Below are positions 44,655-56,226 of a stretch of DNA of 64,000 nt, in pieces (positions within the stretch are counted from its first letter, which is position 1; every line of letters begins with the position of its first letter). The position numbers and the translations under genes are program-made. The stretch covers positions 3,258,021-3,322,020 of the forward strand of contig CM042087.1 of assembly GCA_023512835.1 (NCBI GenBank). Direction: 5' to 3'. This stretch comes from Taxillus chinensis. Its lineage: Eukaryota > Streptophyta > Magnoliopsida > Santalales > Loranthaceae. Under the pieces are notes generated by a model. The model was not told where the DNA came from, ran no database searches, and worked only from the letters and a program-made list of their open reading frames with translations.

Positions 44655-46440
44655 ATGGCCGAAGAAAGCGGTATGCTATTCAACACTCGCCTTAACTCCG
44701 GAGGTGCACAGGAGCCCGTCCTGAATCGAAGCAAGACAGTGAAAATGTCGACCCACCTCAACCCGCAGTGCCGCCGCTTCTCAACCACGGAGTTCTGGTT
44801 TTACTTTAACGAAACCGCCCAAATTCACACCTGAGCTTTTCTCCCGGTGGAAAGCTCGCATGAAGATGTTTATGGTTTGCCATGATCATCTTATGTGGCC
44901 ATGTCTTCATCAGGAGATTCCAATTCCGATGACTATCGGAGAACATGGAGTAAGGAGGCCAAAGACAGATCTTGAACTTACCAATGATGAAAGAGCCTGG
45001 CAGGCGCTAGTGAAAAGGCTCGGCTTATGTTACATCATCTTTGGATTCCGAGGCTTTCACAGACGTCCAGGGCTGCACGACGGCAAATGTCTGTTTGGGA
45101 CAAACCGACAATCCTCTATGAGGGGAGTCGGTCCCGGATGCGAATGTGATCTGTACTCTCGGACGGAACTTTGAGAGTTTTAATCATAAACCGGGCGAAT
45201 CACTTGAAAGCATCTATCGGAGATTCGGCAAGCTCATTCTTGAACCGAAGACCGTCAATGAGCATTACTCTCAATCCCGGATCAATGACAAGTTCTTTCG
45301 CTCCTTGCCGGATCGCTACTACTCCAAACAACTCCGGATGCAATCGACGAAAACCTGGCAGTATGTTCCCCTTGAAGAACGTATAGAGAGCTGCAGACTC
45401 ACGAAGTCAGGTTTAAGTACTCGACGAGAGATGAGAAAATAGCTCGGAAAGAAAAGGGGGTAGCTCTCAAAGCTACTGAATGTCTAAACATACCGAGGAA
45501 TGATGATACGGACGTATCCGACAATTTCCGATTTCGACGAGGAGGAGGAGATAGCCCTTCTTGTCAAATCCTTTGAGCGATTCCTACGGAAAAGCAGAAA
45601 AGGGATCGGAAGATGCTCATCATCATCGTTCCAACGGAAGGAGCGACCGGAGTCCAGTTCCCAGGAATGTTTCAATCGTGGGAAAACCGGTCACTGGGCC
45701 AAGGAATGCAGGTCCAAAGCAAAAGTGGCCGAGAAAAGTGACAAGGTAACTCCTCGCCGCTCCACCTCGGATAACAGCAAGAGCAAGAGAAAGGCGCTCA
45801 TGACAAAATACATGAGTGGCTCGGAAGAAGAGGAGGAATCCTCGGATGATGAGCCGACCACCAAGCCGAACGTCCGCCTCATGGCAAATAGCGAGGTACC
45901 TTCTATCTCGAGCTCCTGAGTAAATTAGAATCTCTTACTACCGCATGTGATCATGAAAAGAATGAGAGACTAATAATTACTCAAATGTACAAAGATATGG
46001 AAAGTCGAACAAACGTCTTGAATTTACTATTAATAGACTCGAAAAGGACGTCACCGACTTCGGAGGAAAAGAAGCTTGGTATCATGATCTTAGAGCTGAA
46101 AATCATTTGTTAAATACCAATCTCTCAGGCCTAAAAGTTATAGTGAAAAGACTCGAAAATGAACTGGAACAGGAAAAGGAAATAAATCGTAAGTGGCTAA
46201 AATCCGGCGAAATAGCCTCTACCTTTAGGATCGACCCCGACGACATTCGAGTCAAACCTGGCCTAGGTTCCGAACCATCAACTTCCATAGCTCAAGCTAC
46301 CGAGTGTCCTCCGGATTTCACTCCTAAACTAACCAACTTATATCCCGTTAGTACATCTAAACCGTTGGATGGTTTCATTTCAGGTGGCACCATAGTTTAT
46401 GACGTGGAGCAGAGGTCACATCGCATCTCCCAAACCAAGT
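44655..46440 (+). pseudogene. Element C Gag (copia, UBN2-type), frameshifted
   Basis: Starts MAEESGMLFNTRLNSGGAQE at 44655, with several one-base shifts (near 44730, 44805, 45010, 45090, 45390, 45520, 45910, 46005). Capsid-like part: NFESFNHKPGESLESIYRRF. The zinc knuckle reads CFNRGKTGHWAKEC, with Arg replacing the second Cys. The acidic GSEEEEESSDDE and the coiled coil (LNTNLSGLKVIVKRLENELE, 46107 on) follow. Unlike A, it reads through both Gln positions. Confidence 0.85.
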
Positions 46441-48280
46441 AGCACCCATAACTAAAGATGAAGGGAAGGCTGCTGCAGTTAAAGCCAAAATCGTAGCACC
46501 CAAAAAGAAAGACAAGGCCAAGGCCGACGCATTTAGGGCCAAGAGCGCGTCACCCAAACGTAATGGATTAGGCCACAGGGAACAGAGTAGAAAATCAGTA
46601 AAATCTAAGAGACCCGTATCCCCCTGTTTGTACTTCACATTATAGTGTCTGTTCCATCCGTAGGGAAATGGGTCATTATCACTATGAATGTTGGAGTCTA
46701 TCCGATAGCCGACTTTGTAATCAATTTCAATCAAATAAAGATCAGTTTTATAAAAGGGGTTCTTCGAGCAAAACAAAATCTAAATCTAAAAGGAGTGTCT
46801 CTCCCAAGAAAACCCAAATAAAAGAAGCTTGAAACTAACAAGTTAATGTCAACTTGGAAAGCTAAGAGTCCTAACAAAATCAAATCCGTAAATGTTGACA
46901 ATATCGCTGCTCACTCTAACCGCCTGAAACAAGTTTGGGCACCAAAAGTGTAAACTGTTGTCTTCCAGGAGCATCTCTGGAATGAATTGCCGGATCACTT
47001 GAAGTTAAAGATCAATCAAAGCAAGTGGATCCTTGATAGTGGATGCTCCTGGACATATGACGGGTGACCAGACTCTACTTGTAGAAGTTAATGATAAACA
47101 AGGTCCATCCGTTTCATATGGCGACAACAACAAAGGTAAGACTGTCGGGTATGACACTTTAACTAACGGCCGTGTATCAATCACTAAAGTTGCACTAGTC
47201 GAAGGTTTAAAGCATAATTTGCTAAGTGTCAGTAAACTATGTGACAAAGGATTTACCGTTTCCTTTTTGTCCAACACCTGGTACAAGAAGAGAAAACTTA
47301 TCCCGGAGATGTTAAGTTATCCGGATCAAGAGATGGGGACATATACTCGGTGGTCTTAAGAAATAATTCTTCGACCCTGTATGCTTCCTCACGAAAGCAA
47401 CAGATGAAGATAGTTGGTTATGGCACAAGCGATGCGCACATTTAAATTTTAAGACTTTGTCTAAATTGGCGTCACTTGATCTTGTCACCTGGTCTACCCA
47501 AACTCAAGTTCTCCAGAGACACTCTCTGTCGAGAATGCCAACTTGGTAAAACGGACCAAACACAGCTTTAAGAGCAAATCGGTTAACTCAATAATTGCTC
47601 CTCTCGCAACTTCTTCATATGGACCTATGTGGTCCTATATCTGTTTCATCACTAGTAGGTGCGAGATATACCCTTGTGGTTATCGATGATTTCACCAGAT
47701 ACACATGGGTGATGTTTTGAAATCAAAGGATCAAACTTTTCAACATCTTGTAGATCTCTTCAACTGGATAAGCAACTCACAAGGACCGAGCATTAAATGC
47801 ATCAGGAGTGATCATGGTACTGTAATTTGATTTTTCAGAAATGAGATCATATTGTTCTCGAACAGGGCATACAACATGACTTCTCTGCTCCCCGGAACCC
47901 CACAACAAAATGGGGTAGCCGAGCGCAAGAATCGAACTTTAGTTGAAGCTGGTAGATCCATGTTAGCAGGGGCAACGCTTCCTCTCGCCTATGGGTCAAG
48001 CCGTGTCCACCGCCTGCTATGTTCGGAACGGAACTCTAATAAATAAATCTACCATGAAAACACCCTATGAAATGTGGAGAGGTCGAAAACCTTCAATTTC
48101 ACATTTCAGAGCTTTTGGGTGTACTTGCTATATACCGATAAATGGCAAAGAGACCCAGAATAAATTTGAACCAAAATCGATGATGGGATCTTTGTCGGGT
48201 ACTCACATCATAGCAAAGCTTATCAGGTCTTCAATAGAAAACTTTTTAAAGTTGAAGAATCTATCCATGTGACCTTTGAT
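46441..48280 (+). pseudogene. Element C Gag end, protease and integrase (copia pol)
   Basis: The second zinc knuckle is changed to CSIRREMGHYHYEC (46650). The protease begins WILDSGCS (Asp codon 47035-47037); an extra base right after it breaks the frame. GAG-pre-integrase and integrase follow: CRECQLGK near 47530, [14 protein letters not shown] text near 47620 (shifted), [12 protein letters not shown] near 47680, GVAERKNRTLVEAGRSMLAG near 47915 with the catalytic Glu, then NKSTMKTPYEMWRGRKPSIS to 48272. Many single-base shifts occur. Confidence 0.85.
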
Positions 48281-50350
48281 GAAGCTAACCTCGTTTGGTC
48301 AAAAGTCGGTCCTTCAAATTCCAATATGCAGGTCATGGACAGCAACGTCGATTACTCGAAGTTTATGAATATTCCCGTTACACATCCTGACTGGTATCCT
48401 GACCAACCACGTGGCATCAGCGAAACACAATGAAATTTTATGGATGATGCTATGGATGACTCGACTCCGAACTACCATTTAGCTCCGGACAAACTCCTAC
48501 GGATACACAAAATTCCGGAGCACTTTCAAGTCCGTACGGACTAGTTAACACCTGGAAGAAACAGTGTTGAAGAACCAACTAGTTCATCCGTACCTCTAAA
48601 TACGGAAACATCTACTCCGGACGAAGCTCAACCAGTCGATACAACTGAACCACCCAATCTGGAAGAGCTTCAAATTGTTCAAGATCAACCAACACACGCA
48701 CGGAATTATAGATGGACCCGAAACCATCCCTCGGATCAAGTGATTGGTGATCCTACCGTTGGTGTAAGAACAAGAGCAGCCACCTCAAACATGAGTCTTT
48801 ACTCATGCTTTCTATCGCAAATAGAACCAAAGGTGGTAGATGAAGCTCTTCAAGATTCAAACTGGATAGAAGCCATGCAAGAAGAGTTGAATCAATTTAA
48901 GAGAAATAATGTGTGGACCTTAGTACCAAGGCCTAAGTCTCAGCAAGTCATTGGCGTTAAATGGGTGTTCGGAACAAGCTTGATACGGATGGAATAGTAA
49001 TCCGGAACAAAGCTAGACTGGTAGCCAAAGGATATCGTCAAGAAGAAGGAATAGATTATGATGAAACCTTTGCTCCGGTCGCAAGACTTGAGGCAATCCG
49101 AATGTTTCTGGCGTATGCTTCATATGAAAACTTCATAGTTTATCAAATGGACGTCAAGAGCGCATTCCTGAATGGAGACCTTCAAGAGGAGGTGTATGTT
49201 GAACAACCTCCCGGCTTCATTGAACCAAAGGCAGGACATCTTGTCTACAAACTTTAGAAAGCTCTATATGGTTTGAAGCAAGCTCCAAGAGCCTGGTACG
49301 ACACATCGTCGAATTCCTACTTGCTTATAACTTCCAAAAAGGGAAGATAGACACCACCCTATTTCTACGACAAGAGAAAGGACACACTTTGATCGTACAA
49401 ATATACGTGGACGATATCATTTTCGGATCAACGAATCCGAAGCTTTGTGAAGAGTTTGCTAAGTTGATGATAGGCAAGTTTGAAATGAGCATGATGGGAG
49501 AACTGTCCTACTTCCTTGGAATTGAAGTCAAACAATTAAAGGAAGGAATCTTTATCAATCAGGCTAAGTACACTCGCGAACTTATTAAGAAGTTTGGTAT
49601 GGAAGGTTCATCTCCCGTCAAAACTCCCATGCCTGTCGGTGCCAAGTTAGATCCGGATGTGGACGGCATATCAGGTAAATGTGACCGACTACAGAGGGAT
49701 GATCGGATCCTTGCTCTATCTTATAGCAAGTCGCCCAGACATTATGTTTGCAACTTGCATTTGTGCATGATATCAGGCAAATCCCAAGGAGTCACATATG
49801 CTTCATGTAAAACGGATATTAAGGTATCTCAAAGGGACGATGAATTTGGGACTCGGTACCCAAAGGAGTCCAACTTCACCTTATTCGGGTACTCGATGTC
49901 GACTTCGCTGGATGTCGCATCGACAGGAAAAGCACAAGCGGTACGTGTCGGTTTCTTGGAAATAGATGATCTCATGGTTCAAGAAGAAGCGGAATTCCGT
50001 ATCAACCTCTACTCGCTGAGGCGGAATATATAGCTGCAGGAAGTTGCCGCGCACAACTACTTTGGATGCAAAGTCAACTTATCGACTACGGATTCGACAT
50101 GTCCTCTATTCCACTTTATTGTGACAACACTAGTGCAATTGCCATCAGCACCAATCCTGTCATGCATCCTAAGACGAAGCACATTGAGGTCAGGTATCAC
50201 TTCATACGCGATCATGTTCTCAAAAAGCATATTTCACTGGAACATGTTGCCACTGAAGATCAATTAGCAGACATATTTACAAAGCCCCTACCTGATGCGA
50301 GGTTTTCTGAACTACTCTTCCGATTAGGTATGCTCGACTTCTCTGCATAG
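48281..50350 (+). pseudogene. Element C reverse transcriptase and RNase H (copia pol)
   Basis: Best-preserved copia polymerase of the window. Blocks in order: WIEAMQEELNQFKRNNVWTL (48850), [60 protein letters not shown], then a TAG at 49255-49257 where A has Trp. KALYGLKQAPRAWYDT comes next (one base lost after it), and the catalytic YVDD at 49404-49415 in a 214-codon frame. RNase H ends in an open frame from 50066: IPLYCDNTSAIAIS, MHPKTKHIEVRYHFIRDHVL, ADIFTKPLPDARFSELLFRL, stop at 50348. Confidence 0.9.
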
Positions 50351-51900
50351 TTTCTCATCTGAATTACCCAACAGTATATCTACTCACAGACCATGCATTG
50401 TATGTTTACTGAAAGTAGTAGAAACTCACTGACTGTATTGCTGATCATACTTACTGTTCAACGGTTTCATGCTTCTGATATTAATCTCAACCTCATTATG
50501 GGAGGATGCTTGCGTTTCCCGACTGAAGTCGTTTAAAGCTAACATAATTACAGTTCATATGATTTACCTCAGTCGGGTTCATGATCTTACCATCCATTAA
50601 TCACCACATGACCAAAGCATGTTCATTTAGATTACTCTATTAACATGCACAGTTGAAGAAGTGAAATGGGCTAGCTTGGAATGCCTGGTGGATGAATACA
50701 CAAACGCATCGATCACTCCAAGTATAGTTTTCTAATAAGATAGACAGTCTTTGAACTACAAATTGGAACGGTCAACCGAGAGGATTGCACAATCTACGGG
50801 GGAGAAAATGCTTTATATTTATTCAAGAATACCCCCCGTATATGTCTCATGACCTTTTTCTTGACTGTCTATCCGAGGGGGAGCTTTTCATTGAGAGGAT
50901 TAAATGATCTACGGGGGAGCAGCAATGAACCCCTAATATGTCTCGGATTCTCCCTCCTCTAAGCTTTTACTTCCTGGATCTGACTGGATATGCTTGTTGT
51001 AAATCGGAAAAGTGGCATGTTTGGATGTATTTTCTTTCTTCAACCATGCATTTTAATCGACTAATCATCTGCTTTCTTTTGACATGTGTTCACTTTATCA
51101 TTACACACTCATGAATCCTAATGAAGCCAAATCATATGATCTATAATTAATCTTAGCTACGCTGTTCGGCAAGACGGTTTCCTTATGTTGACCTATATGA
51201 ACCTATGTATTGCTATCCGACATATGCCCCGATTCAGGTAATATTGATCACTTTCACGTTGCGTACGTCTACTACATTCTTAGCCATGCATGAGTTCTGT
51301 TTCTTATTAGTTCGGATTATGTTGTTTTTCACTAATTATCTTCTCTAATCCGTACTAATCCTTGCCTGTTAAGCTTTTGTATTTTCAAGTATATCTTTAT
51401 TTAGCAACAGGTTCAGATTTTCTTTGCAATCATATTGATAAATCTAGTCCATAGTCTCGGATTTGAAGTGTTGTGGTACTTCTCTTCTCTTCGACTTATT
51501 GATCGCAAAGGAATCTACTCTACATTCTCACCAAACTCGTTTATGACGGACAAGGTCTATTATTCATCCGGATACTCTTTCACGAATATTATTAACTCCT
51601 GGATGAGTGTCGGCTCTTTCCTCCTGGACTCCGACTTTGTTCAATTGTGACAATCCACGTATACTCATATGTCGCATGCTTTTGAGGAGGAATAATGATG
51701 ATTCATTAAATGCATATCTCGGGTTGCACACACACTTCTCTGGATGGCAACCAGTTGTAATCTCTACTTGGTCATGCGGTCTCCACGACATCGTTTTATT
51801 CGGAGACGCCTCGATATCCAGACAAATGACATCAGCATGTCGCGCGGGTCCCCACCTCACTCCCACATTCCTAGACCCGCTGACATTTGCGGACTCGGTC
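50351..51900 (+). other. Element C spacer between pol and ORF3
   Basis: Noncoding, colinear with 9954-11530 of A. It contains purine tracts CTACGGGGGAGAAAA (50796), GAGGGGGAG (50875) and CTACGGGGGAGC (50910). No long ORF. Confidence 0.6.
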
Positions 51901-51907
51901 TTATATG
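51901..51907 (+). promoter_or_regulatory. Candidate internal promoter of ORF3 in element C
   Basis: TTATATG about 120 bp before the ORF3 ATG. It is followed by AAATCCCTAAACC and a C/T-rich leader, matching the stronger signals at the same place in A. Confidence 0.35.
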
Positions 51908-52022
51908 TTCTGATCATTCCTGCGAAGCACGAGTATTGCTCATTTCAAATCCCTAAACCTCTCGTTGCTCCTTCTACTGTCAAGACTTCACCTTTCCTCT
52001 TTTCCTTCCCATCCAATCTGCA

Positions 52023-54790
52023 ATGGCACCCAGAATCTTTTTTTCCGGCGTTACTCCTGGCCATCTAGTTGATTGGCATGCTGTTTCTGATCCTCCGGAT
52101 TGGTTTCTCCAGCTTCGCCCTCTTCTTGAAGCCTCGCACATACTCAACCTGGTCTCCAATTCCATCGATCTTCTTATCGATGACATTCTTGAGTATTACC
52201 AACGGATTCGCTGCACCAAAGATTCCATAACCTCTTATGTCCGCGGTGAATCCATCGTCATCACTCCAGCTGTTCTCCGCGCTGCTCTCCACCTTCCTCT
52301 TGGTGAACCACAGCGTCCGGATGCCGATCCGATGGCGGCTTCTATGGGGTGCACAAACAAGGGGAAGGAATACAAGGTGAAATCCTTCCAGGGTCGCTAT
52401 CGATGTATGGTGACTATTCTAAGTCGATGCCTATCGGCTCGCACATCAGCCCTGGACTCGGTTCCGTACGATCTTCTACCGGCCATGTACGGCGTCTTTC
52501 AAGGTCTTCCAATGGACTGGGGGATGTTCTTATTTCGTTTGCTACGGCATGGTCACAAAAACCATTCCTTCGGGCGCATCCTCGCATTGTCTTCCTGGCA
52601 TCTTCGTCCGGACCATTTCGCCCGAGTTGATGCTGTCTCGTTTCCCTCGGCTCTTTACCTTCGTCACCTTACGCCGGACGGGAACATGACCGCTCGCCGA
52701 CCCACTATAGCTCTCCGCGCTCTCCCCGCCTCGGAACAACAAGACAGCTCTGTTGGTGACCCCTCCGACGGCCAAGCCCACGAGGTCGGCTTCGCACACC
52801 GATCCTCCCGGATTCGGTCCGTTGTTGCGCCCTCCCACTCACGGGCCTCCCGCCCAAGCATCCGTGCTGAACCGTCCGAGGTTGCGGGGCCCTCTCTCGC
52901 GCGATGCGTCTAAAGTCGTTTCCTCGGCCCCCTCTCGTCGCTGGTGTCCCCACTCCCTCCACATCCGCTATAGCTGCTGCGGTTGATACCGTTGCCGTCG
53001 CCACCGCCGATGTCCCGGCCGCTTCTCCGGAAGCCCCCTTGCCTCCTCTACCTCAACCCCGAGATTACCTTGACCATCTCTCCGCCGTCACCTTAACGGA
53101 CCTCCTGGCTCCGTTTCAGCCTAGCCCACACCTCCTCCATTCCCGACACCGATCTCCGGGTGTTTTACACACGCAATACCCAATCCCCGGAGACTATGAT
53201 CATCCGGAATCGGACCACGGCTTTCTTACGCCGGCGGCCATTCCCGATGTGTCGTTCCCTACACCCTCAGGCCCGGTCCCTGCTACCCGAAGTCCTTCTC
53301 CCTGCTAAGGCCGGACCCTCTTCTCCTGCCGCCGCGATTCCCGTGGTTGACTTGTCCGGTCAAAGCGGGTCTCTTGCTCCGGATGCCTCCAATGCTCCGG
53401 ATGCCTCCGAAGCTCCGGATGCCTCGATGCTCCGGATGCTCCTGCCGCCGTTGCTACTCCTGCGGCCTCCTCTCGCCCACCGCACTCCTGCTCCCTGTTC
53501 ATGCGGGGGAGTCCTCCAAAGCTCCAGAGTTAGCACTTGGGCATGCCTCTTTTGGCACGGTCCACTCCGATGCTGTGCTTTCCGCTCACTGGACCGCCAT
53601 GCCCACGCTCAAAGCGCCCAAATTTCCGCCATCGCTGCCAAAGTTGATGCCCTCGGCGCCCAACTACTCTCCGCCCTCACCGACTCCTCCACTTCCCTTG
53701 AGCAGAAAATGGATCTTGTCGCCACCTCCGTTCATTCACTATCTACTTCCTTCGCGGATCGGCGCATACGATGGCTCGTCCTCCCGTTGCTTCCTGGCGA
53801 TCCGCCAAACCGGGGGAGAAAGTGTCATCCGATCCGTCTACTCCTTTGCCCCACAACCATCTTCCCGGACCGAGAAGCGGCCCGCCACTTCGGTGCTTCA
53901 GGGAGTTCAAATTCCCAAACGAAGCCGCTTCTCTCAACCAAGCTCCTCTACCGCACCTCCAGCTCCTCCTCCTCCATCCTCCTCATCCGCAGCCTGATAC
54001 CTTCCTCCCATCCTATGCGGAGTTTGATCCGTCCGATGCGGATGGAAGCTTGCGCAAGGCAATGAAATCCTATCTTGCGTCTTCTTGCCGAGAGAAGATG
54101 TCTTTCCGAAATGTATCCTTTCTCTCCGGCCGACATTCGGACTCTTTGTTCGGAGAAAGGACTCTTTACTACGGAAGACATTGACAACTTCTCGAGAGTC
54201 GCTAAAATGGAGATGAGGTCGTTTCCATCTCTTTACGAAGATGGGCACTTGTTTGAAGTTCTGCCATGTTGGAATGAGGGCTATCTTCCCAGGTGTGGAG
54301 TTAATTCAGACTTAGATCGACGGAACTGCCGAGGATAGCAAGCCATGGAAAACTCTCTCAACCATCCTCATTCCGTACCGGATCATGTCGCCACACTTCA
54401 TGATGGCTGTCTTCATGATTCGGTCCAAGCGAGATGATTCTCATTGATTCTCATCAGGTTGTGGAGCACTTCGTTAGGAAGAATCAATGGGAACCTCTGT
54501 GTCTCAGACTAACTGAAGCCGTGAAGAAAGCCGGACTATATGAAGAGTTGGGTATCACACCCCTGCGTTCGACTGAGAAACTCAAGGCGACATTCCGGGG
54601 CAAGAAGCAAGTGCCACAACAGCCGGATGGAGATAGCTGCGGAGCCTTTGTCTGTCACTTCATCAAATCGTTCTTAACTGTGGACAAACATTGGAGCCAA
54701 CACTCCACCTTTACGATGCAGCAGACAATGGAGCTAAGAGAGAAGGCAGCAACTATGATCTTCAAGTATAGTAAGCCTTATGTACCTTAG
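52023..54790 (+). pseudogene. Element C ORF3: plant transposon-like domain plus Ulp1/C48 cysteine protease
   Basis: Starts MAPRIFFSGVTPGHLVDWHA at 52023 and stays open for 296 codons. The N-terminal domain (residues about 50-190) has VRGESIVITPAVLRAALHLP, GRYRCMVTILSRCLSARTS and MYGVFQGLPMDWGMFLF, resembling Transposase_32/plant-mobile-domain proteins. A Pro/Ser/Ala-rich linker spans about 52700-53990, with frame changes. The C-terminal Ulp1-like part (54075-54790) has LIPYRIMSPHFMMAVFMI with His at 54394-54396, Asp in ILIDSHQ about 17 residues later (54446), and QQPDGDSCGAFVC with Cys at 54638-54640 and Gln at 54617-54622. This is the spacing of Ulp1/SENP proteases. One shift lies between His and Asp (near 54430). 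A SUMO- or ubiquitin-directed protease is inferred; the substrate is unknown. Confidence 0.75.
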
Positions 54791-54922
54791 TGAAAAACCT
54801 GTATTAAGGCTGAATTGTATTTAGTTGCTGATTAATGAAATTGGTTGTGTTGCGTATTCCGTATGATATTCTTTTGCATCGCTTACCGGATCAGATTACA
54901 AAGGGTTTGGGCATATCCATAA

Positions 54923-54932
54923 TTGGGGGAGA
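54923..54932 (+). other. Polypurine tract of element C
   Basis: TTGGGGGAGA one base before the 3' LTR, identical to that of A. Confidence 0.88.
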
Positions 54933-54933
54933 T

Positions 54934-56226
54934 TGTTGGATCAAACCCAGAATTTGGATAATGCTTGATAAAGCCTTATGTAATTCGATCCGAGATCTTT
55001 TGTGTTTATTTGATCATTGCAGAAGGTATGTTACTAATCCAAAGATGCACTCGTGAGAGCAAAGCTAAGGACAGGATACATAATCCCGATCCGGACAAGA
55101 GTGAGTGTCTTCAAACACTTGGTAAATAACCAAGTAACAAATACATACGGAATAAGGAACAATCCTACGGACCGAGAACTTAAAGGATAAGTGCGGAGTA
55201 AGGAAACTAGATGCGGAGTAAGGAAACCAGATGCGGAGTAAGGAATCCGGATTTATTACTCGCCCGGAGTAAGGAACTTACATACGGAGTAAGGAACTTA
55301 CATACGGAGTAAGGAACTTACATACGGAGTAAGGAACTTACATACGGAGTAAGGAACTTACATGCGGAGTAAGAAAGCGCTGACACGGAATAAGTCATCA
55401 GACTTTTCAAGACTCGCCCGGAGTAAGGAACTTACATACTGAGTAAGGAACTTACATGCGGAGTAAGGAACTTACATGCGGAGTAAGGAAGCGCTGACAC
55501 GGACTAAGGATTTCAAGATCTGAATAAATACGGAGTAAGCAACCACCGACACGGAGTAAGGTTCCGAGCTTCATTAACTACGGAGTAAGGAAAATTACAC
55601 CGGACCAAGAAGACATTGCTCCAACTAAACCGCATTTAATGTTATCAGCTCGTGGTGTCCCGATGTAAGACGAATGTATTGAGAACCTGAAGAATCTTAC
55701 ACGTGGATCATCCGGATATGTGGACACAACCTTAATTGTATCTCGGAACTCACAAAGACACTTATACTCTTCAAATCCAAGATCTTGAGCTCCACAATCC
55801 ACAGCAGTCAAGGCAGAGAGATTACCGAGGGATAGTTAGTGCGGAACGCATTCCGGAACTACAAGTTCCAAGGTTGTCTCTTAGGAATGTTTTGTATAAA
55901 TATTCATACTTATACTTTAAGAAAAAATGAAGTGAAGCTGAGACGTGTAAAACAAAAACAAAAAGAAAATTAGAGCGTCATCATCTTTGGAGATAGAACT
56001 TGGCTAGAGTGTGAGTTCATTTTGTAAACAGAGTGTAAGAGAGTGTTTGCTTCTATTTTGTTGTAATCACCTTGTGATAATAAAACAAAATACTTCCACT
56101 ATCTGGTTATCTTCCGCAGTGATTCTATCACTAAAACTAGATAAGTGTTTGTGTCTTGAGAGAAAAGAAAGAGTTCGATAAGAGCCTATTCACCCCCCCC
56201 CCCCTCTAGGCTCCAAGGGACCATCA
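54934..56226 (+). repeat. 3' LTR of element C
   Basis: 1293 bp, colinear with the 5' LTR. It has one more 20-bp unit in the second repeat block and a shorter C run (about 56193-56204). Confidence 0.95.

Larger units (their letters stand above)
43321..56226 (+). mobile_element. Copia element C (SIRE-like), full length with ORF3
   Basis: 12.9 kb. LTRs are 1272 and 1293 bp (TGTTGG...CCATCA), with a primer site at 44595 and a polypurine tract at 54923. Perfect AAGAT duplications flank it (43316-43320 and 56227-56231). The LTRs differ at a few positions in the first 125 bp, then match for long stretches apart from one 20-bp repeat unit and C-run length. It looks younger than A. Order: gag, protease, integrase, RT, RNase H, spacer, ORF3. 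It lies inside element B. Confidence 0.96.
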
